Positions 6,597 to 9,293 of a stretch of DNA of 9,293 nt are shown piece by piece. The notes under the pieces are model-generated. The model made no database searches. It was not told the origin of the DNA and saw only the letters and a program-made list of their open reading frames with translations. The stretch is from Victivallales bacterium. Lineage in GTDB: Bacteria > Verrucomicrobiota > Lentisphaeria > Oligosphaerales > Oligosphaeraceae. The DNA lies in assembly GCA_017543165.1 (NCBI GenBank), contig JAFYGL010000408.1, positions 1-9,293 of the forward strand, in the 5' to 3' direction. The position numbers and the translations under genes are program-made. How positions within the stretch are numbered: position 1 is the first letter of the stretch; each line of letters starts with the position of its first letter.

Positions 6597-7433
6597 ATGA
6601 ACAAGAAGCAGGTAATTGAGCAGTTGCAGAAACTGGACATGCACCCAAGCAGGCGCCTGGGGCAGAATTTTCTGGTGGATGCGAACATGCTGAATGCGCT
6701 GGTGCAGGATGCCCAGGTACAGCCAGGACAGCGGCTGCTGGAAATCGGCCCTGGCCTGGGGATGCTGACCGAGGCATTGCTGGCGGCAGGCTGTGATGTC
6801 ACAGCCGTGGAACTAGACCATCGCCTGGCGGCCTTCCTCCGCGGGCACTTTGAAAACACGCCTCATTTTCGCCTGGTGGAAGGTGATGCCTGCCGCCAGG
6901 ATTTCGACGCCATAATGGGAAGCGAGCCATACCGCTGCATCGCCAACCTGCCCTACTCCTGCAGCACGCCTTTTTTGGCAAAAATCGCATCATGCGCAAA
7001 TACGCCGCAGGATTTGTGCGTTCTATTACAAAGGGAGATGGCTGAAAGGCTGATTGCACAGCATGGCACCAAGGACTATGGCCTGCCCACGGTGAAGATC
7101 GCCCTGCGCTACAAGGCCCGCATTCTCCGCACCGTGCCGCCGACGGTATTCTTCCCGCCGCCAGAGGTGACCTCATCCTTTGTGCGGCTGGACATGGATG
7201 AGAAATGCAGCCCCCGAATCCGCGAATTGACGGAGCGCATCGCGGCGGCGGCATTCGCCCAGCGACGCAAGAAGTCCCTGCAGCAGATGGCGCCCCTCTT
7301 CCCGCAACTGGACATGGAAGGCGTTTTCGCAAAGGCGAATCTGCCGCTGGATGTGCGGGCGGATGGCATTTCCGTGGAAAAATACATTGAATTGGCAGAA
7401 ATAATAAATACCTTGAATGGAGAAGACAAATGA
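6597..7433 (+). CDS. rsmA: 16S rRNA (adenine1518-N6/adenine1519-N6)-dimethyltransferase
   Basis: A 278-residue KsgA/RsmA (E. coli 273) that uses S-adenosylmethionine to dimethylate two neighbouring adenines in the helix-45 loop of 16S rRNA, a late check in 30S assembly. Motifs in order: LGQNFL (21-26), the SAM-binding glycine loop LEIGPGLG (48-55), the ribose-binding acidic residue in VELD (E72), GDA (D97 at the adenine site), the catalytic NLPYS (117-121), FPPPEVTSSF (186-195), and the C-terminal FAQRRKKSL (220-228). All are intact. The ATG has no clear ribosome site, but it precedes the first motif by the usual distance. The stop overlaps the tolQ start (ATGA), so rsmA heads an operon with the tol genes. 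Confidence 0.96.
   Translation: MNKKQVIEQLQKLDMHPSRRLGQNFLVDANMLNALVQDAQVQPGQRLLEIGPGLGMLTEALLAAGCDVTAVELDHRLAAFLRGHFENTPHFRLVEGDACRQDFDAIMGSEPYRCIANLPYSCSTPFLAKIASCANTPQDLCVLLQREMAERLIAQHGTKDYGLPTVKIALRYKARILRTVPPTVFFPPPEVTSSFVRLDMDEKCSPRIRELTERIAAAAFAQRRKKSLQQMAPLFPQLDMEGVFAKANLPLDVRADGISVEKYIELAEIINTLNGEDK
7419..7425 (+). promoter_or_regulatory. Shine-Dalgarno site of tolQ
   Basis: GGAGAAG within the last codons of rsmA; GGAG ends 7 bases before the ATG at 7430. It confirms the ATG in the ATGA overlap as the start. Confidence 0.6.
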
Positions 7434-8158
7434 GTTTTGCGGACATTGTACGCTATGCGTTCTTCCAAAGTGACGGCGTAGGCAGAGGCATCGTCATCCT
7501 TCTGATGGCGGCCAGCGCATGGTTCTGGACCATTTTCATCAGCAAAATCCTGGTATTCGCAGGCATACGGCGCGAATGCCGCAAATTCATCAAGTTCTAT
7601 GAAAAGGTGGGTTCTCCACTGGCCATGGGAATATATCTTGGCGATTTAAAAGGGCCTTTGTGCAACATCTGCCGTGCGGGCATTGAGACATTGTGCGAAG
7701 TGCTGGACATTGAAGAGCGCAGGCGCTCCTCCTTCCTGCGCAACGCAGTCATGCCCCGTCCGCTGACCAATGCTGAAATCGAGAAGATACGCACCAGGAT
7801 GAACCAGCAGTTCAACAGGGAATCCAGAGACCTGGAGAACGACCTGGGCTGGCTCTCCATATTCATCACAGTTTCGCCTTTCCTGGGCCTGTTCGGCACG
7901 GTCTGGGGCGTCATGGCGACATTCATCGCCATTGCACAGACCAGCAGCATTGAGATCAGCGCCATCGCACCTGGAATAAGCGGTGCCTTGCTGACTACCG
8001 TGGCTGGCCTTACCGTCGCAATCCCCGCCGTAATGGCAAACACTGGCATCAATTCACAGATCAATGACAGAATCCAGGAAATGGAAACCTTCATCGATGA
8101 CTTCCTGGCAAGCATGCAGCTTGAGGATTCCAACACCAAGGAAAACACGGAGGCATGA
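7430..8158 (+). CDS. tolQ: TolQ/ExbB/MotA-family proton channel protein
   Basis: A 242-residue inner-membrane protein with three hydrophobic segments, at about 19-43, 141-166 and 180-203, and a cytoplasmic domain between the first two, the standard ExbB/TolQ plan. The signature SPFLGLFGTVWG (149-160) and APGISGALLTTVAGLTVAIP (180-199) hold the conserved pore threonines (T157 and T190, equivalent to E. coli TolQ T145 and T178). With its TolR/ExbD partner it uses the proton gradient to drive a periplasm-spanning TonB/TolA-type protein. The wording FGTVWG favours TolQ, but TolQ and ExbB are not cleanly separable without neighbours beyond the window. Start and stop both overlap their neighbours (ATGA junctions), so it is strictly co-translated. 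Confidence 0.9.
   Translation: MSFADIVRYAFFQSDGVGRGIVILLMAASAWFWTIFISKILVFAGIRRECRKFIKFYEKVGSPLAMGIYLGDLKGPLCNICRAGIETLCEVLDIEERRRSSFLRNAVMPRPLTNAEIEKIRTRMNQQFNRESRDLENDLGWLSIFITVSPFLGLFGTVWGVMATFIAIAQTSSIEISAIAPGISGALLTTVAGLTVAIPAVMANTGINSQINDRIQEMETFIDDFLASMQLEDSNTKENTEA
8149..8153 (+). promoter_or_regulatory. Shine-Dalgarno site deciding the tolR start
   Basis: GGAGG lies 1 base before the ATG at 8155 and 4 bases before the in-frame ATG at 8158. The second ATG has the more workable spacing, so it is preferred. The difference is a single methionine. Confidence 0.5.
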
Positions 8159-8604
8159 TGAACAGGCGCGCCAGAAGACAGAATATCGCGACTATCGACA
8201 TGTCGCCTTTGATGGACCTGACTTTCATGCTCCTCATCATCTTCGTCATCACCGTGCCCTCCATCTACTATAAAAGCGATGTGAAGTTGACACCACCTGA
8301 ATCAACCACAAATGACAAGATGCAGCCAGACGACAACTCCATCTTCGTGGAACTGGACAAGGACGGCGCAATCTGGCTTGGAAAGTCGGACAACAAGCGT
8401 AGCCAGTCCCTATCCTCCAGCGAGGAACTGACGGAGCGCCTGGTGGCAATCAAGCGGGAAATGCCCGATGTAATCGTGTATCTGGTGGGGGACCAGACAC
8501 GACAGTACAAGGATGTGGTAAATATTGCAAACGCGGTGCAACACGCAGGCATAAGCAATCTATCCCTGGTTTTCACACCTGAAACAGGCAAAGGCAAGCG
8601 ATGA
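8158..8604 (+). CDS. tolR: TolR/ExbD-family biopolymer transport protein
   Basis: A 148-residue protein (149 if started at ATG 8155) with a short basic cytoplasmic tail, one membrane segment at about 17-36 and a periplasmic domain. The family motif MSPLMDLTFMLLIIF carries the essential membrane aspartate (D20), which takes part in proton movement with TolQ. The C-terminal domain shows the usual pattern: VYLVGDQTRQYKDVV, then a helix, then AGISNLSLVFTPE. It forms the stator/plug of the motor with the protein encoded just upstream. TolR and ExbD are not fully separable from sequence alone. The stop codon overlaps the start of the next gene (ATGA). Confidence 0.9.
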   Translation: MNRRARRQNIATIDMSPLMDLTFMLLIIFVITVPSIYYKSDVKLTPPESTTNDKMQPDDNSIFVELDKDGAIWLGKSDNKRSQSLSSSEELTERLVAIKREMPDVIVYLVGDQTRQYKDVVNIANAVQHAGISNLSLVFTPETGKGKR

Positions 8605-9293
8605 CAGAGGAAAACAACAGCAATAACGGCAAGTTAAAGGCAGTGGGTCTGGTACTGAGCATTGCCCTGCATCTTGCGCTTTGCATTGCCCTCGTCTGCC
8701 TTTCAGGCGATGTGCCCAAGCCTGATGAAAAGCAGATTGTAAGCATAAATCTGCTACCAGAGCAGCCCGTGGCAGTGCCTTTCGTTCCCGAACCAGAGCC
8801 GCCAAAGCCAGACCCGCCAAAGCCTGACCCGCCAAAGCCTGACCCGCCAAAGCCAAAGCCAGAGCAGCCAAAGCCTGACCCGCCAAAGCCCAAGCCCGAG
8901 CAGCCAAAGCCCAAGCCCGAGCAGCCAAAGCCCGAGCAGCCAAAGCCAAAACCTGAGCAACCTAAAACTCAGTCCATTGCAGACAGGATTAAGAATGCCC
9001 GCACGGTCAAGGACAATTCCAAAAAGCCCAAGACAATCAGGAATCGCAAGGACATAGAGAGGATTCTTGGCAATGCAACCAACACGCCAAATGACAACGC
9101 GCCCAGCAGGCCGCTGCCTTCTGGCGGAACAGTGGCAGAGGTCACCAATTATGCGGAACAGGTGGTGAAGCCATACATATTGCAGAACTGGATACAGCCT
9201 GTGGCTGGCGAGCTGGACGTGTCATCCATACGGCCAGTTACCATTGGCTTTACGGTGTATTCTGGCGGCAGTGTGCAGAATGTGCGCATAGTA
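8601..9293 (+). CDS. Proline-rich TonB/TolA-like energy transducer, 3' end beyond window
   Basis: An open frame of 231 codons starts at the ATG overlapping the tolR stop and runs off the right edge. Residues 14-34 form a single N-terminal membrane anchor with the S-x3-H-x6-L-x3-S pattern (S20, H24, L31, S35) by which TonB and TolA touch ExbB/TolQ. Residues 63-122 are a Pro/Lys/Glu-rich rod of repeated DPPKP and KPEQPKP units. Residues 124-180 are basic and polar. From about 183 a TonB/TolA C-terminal-like fold begins (YAEQVVKPYILQNWIQP, then TIGFTVYSGGSVQNVRIV). The protein would span the periplasm and pass motor force to the outer membrane. A TolA role fits the TolQ-like neighbour, whereas the Pro-Lys rod is more like TonB, so no symbol is given. 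AAAGG at 8590-8594 is a weak ribosome site. Confidence 0.85.
   Translation, partial: MTEENNSNNGKLKAVGLVLSIALHLALCIALVCLSGDVPKPDEKQIVSINLLPEQPVAVPFVPEPEPPKPDPPKPDPPKPDPPKPKPEQPKPDPPKPKPEQPKPKPEQPKPEQPKPKPEQPKTQSIADRIKNARTVKDNSKKPKTIRNRKDIERILGNATNTPNDNAPSRPLPSGGTVAEVTNYAEQVVKPYILQNWIQPVAGELDVSSIRPVTIGFTVYSGGSVQNVRIV
8787..8966 (+). repeat. Proline-rich coding repeat (DPPKP and KPEQPKP units)
   Basis: About 180 bases of short in-frame repeats in the TonB/TolA-like gene: four DPPKP units and five EQPKP-type units, most of the latter preceded by KP. Some 15-base units (GACCCGCCAAAGCCT) are identical at the DNA level, showing recent repeat expansion. It encodes a stiff periplasm-spanning rod and may vary in length between strains. 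Confidence 0.9.

Noticed and set aside
6311..6859. Reverse-strand open frame of 182 codons across the repeat block into rsmA
   Set aside because: It overlaps the rsmA start region and is read through the non-coding repeat, whose two copies lie in different frames. There is no recognisable domain.
8560..8960. Reverse-strand Gly/Ser/Phe- or Leu/Trp-rich open frames near 8.6-8.9 kb
   Set aside because: They are the complement of the Pro-Lys repeat of the TonB/TolA-like gene; their repetitive composition reflects that repeat.

Overview
The window holds conserved, chromosomal cell-envelope and housekeeping genes of a Gram-negative (outer-membrane) bacterium. A BamA-type barrel, an LptF/LptG permease and a Tol/TonB energy-transduction module all require an outer membrane. 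The family or phylum cannot be fixed from the sequence alone. The LepA switch-region wording (IKSHPV rather than the proteobacterial IKAQSV) and the gene order lean towards the PVC superphylum (Lentisphaerota/Kiritimatiellota/Verrucomicrobiota-like), but this is an inference.

All genes lie on the + strand in three groups. (1) Positions 1-4626: the 3' end of bamA (cut by the window edge), an lptF/lptG-family permease, lepA (EF4) and lepB (signal peptidase I). Gaps are a few bases or negative, so this is probably one operon for outer-membrane protein assembly, LPS export, translation quality and secreted-protein processing. (2) Positions 4755-6161: a lone membrane glycosyltransferase of family 2, set off on the left by a 106-bp inverted-repeat structure and on the right by a small hairpin. 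(3) Positions 6597-9293: rsmA (ksgA), tolQ/exbB, tolR/exbD and the start of a proline-rich TonB/TolA-like protein that runs off the window. Each of these four genes overlaps the next by an ATGA-type stop/start junction.

There are two intergenic regions of note. The first, 4627-4754, is almost wholly an inverted repeat with perfect 27-bp arms. The second, 6162-6596, begins A+T-rich with small hairpins and then becomes G+C-rich, with a 14-bp-stem hairpin, a 14-bp palindrome and two adjacent copies of a ~64-bp repeat. Both regions share the word ATGTGTGC and its reverse complement, which suggests a family of dispersed non-coding repeats.

The most unusual signal is genome-wide in character. The tetranucleotide CCGG is completely absent from all 9293 bases by hand scan, while CCWGG is about three times more frequent than a uniform expectation. 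The genes themselves look ordinary and intact. I see no new defence, mobile or biosynthetic system here.
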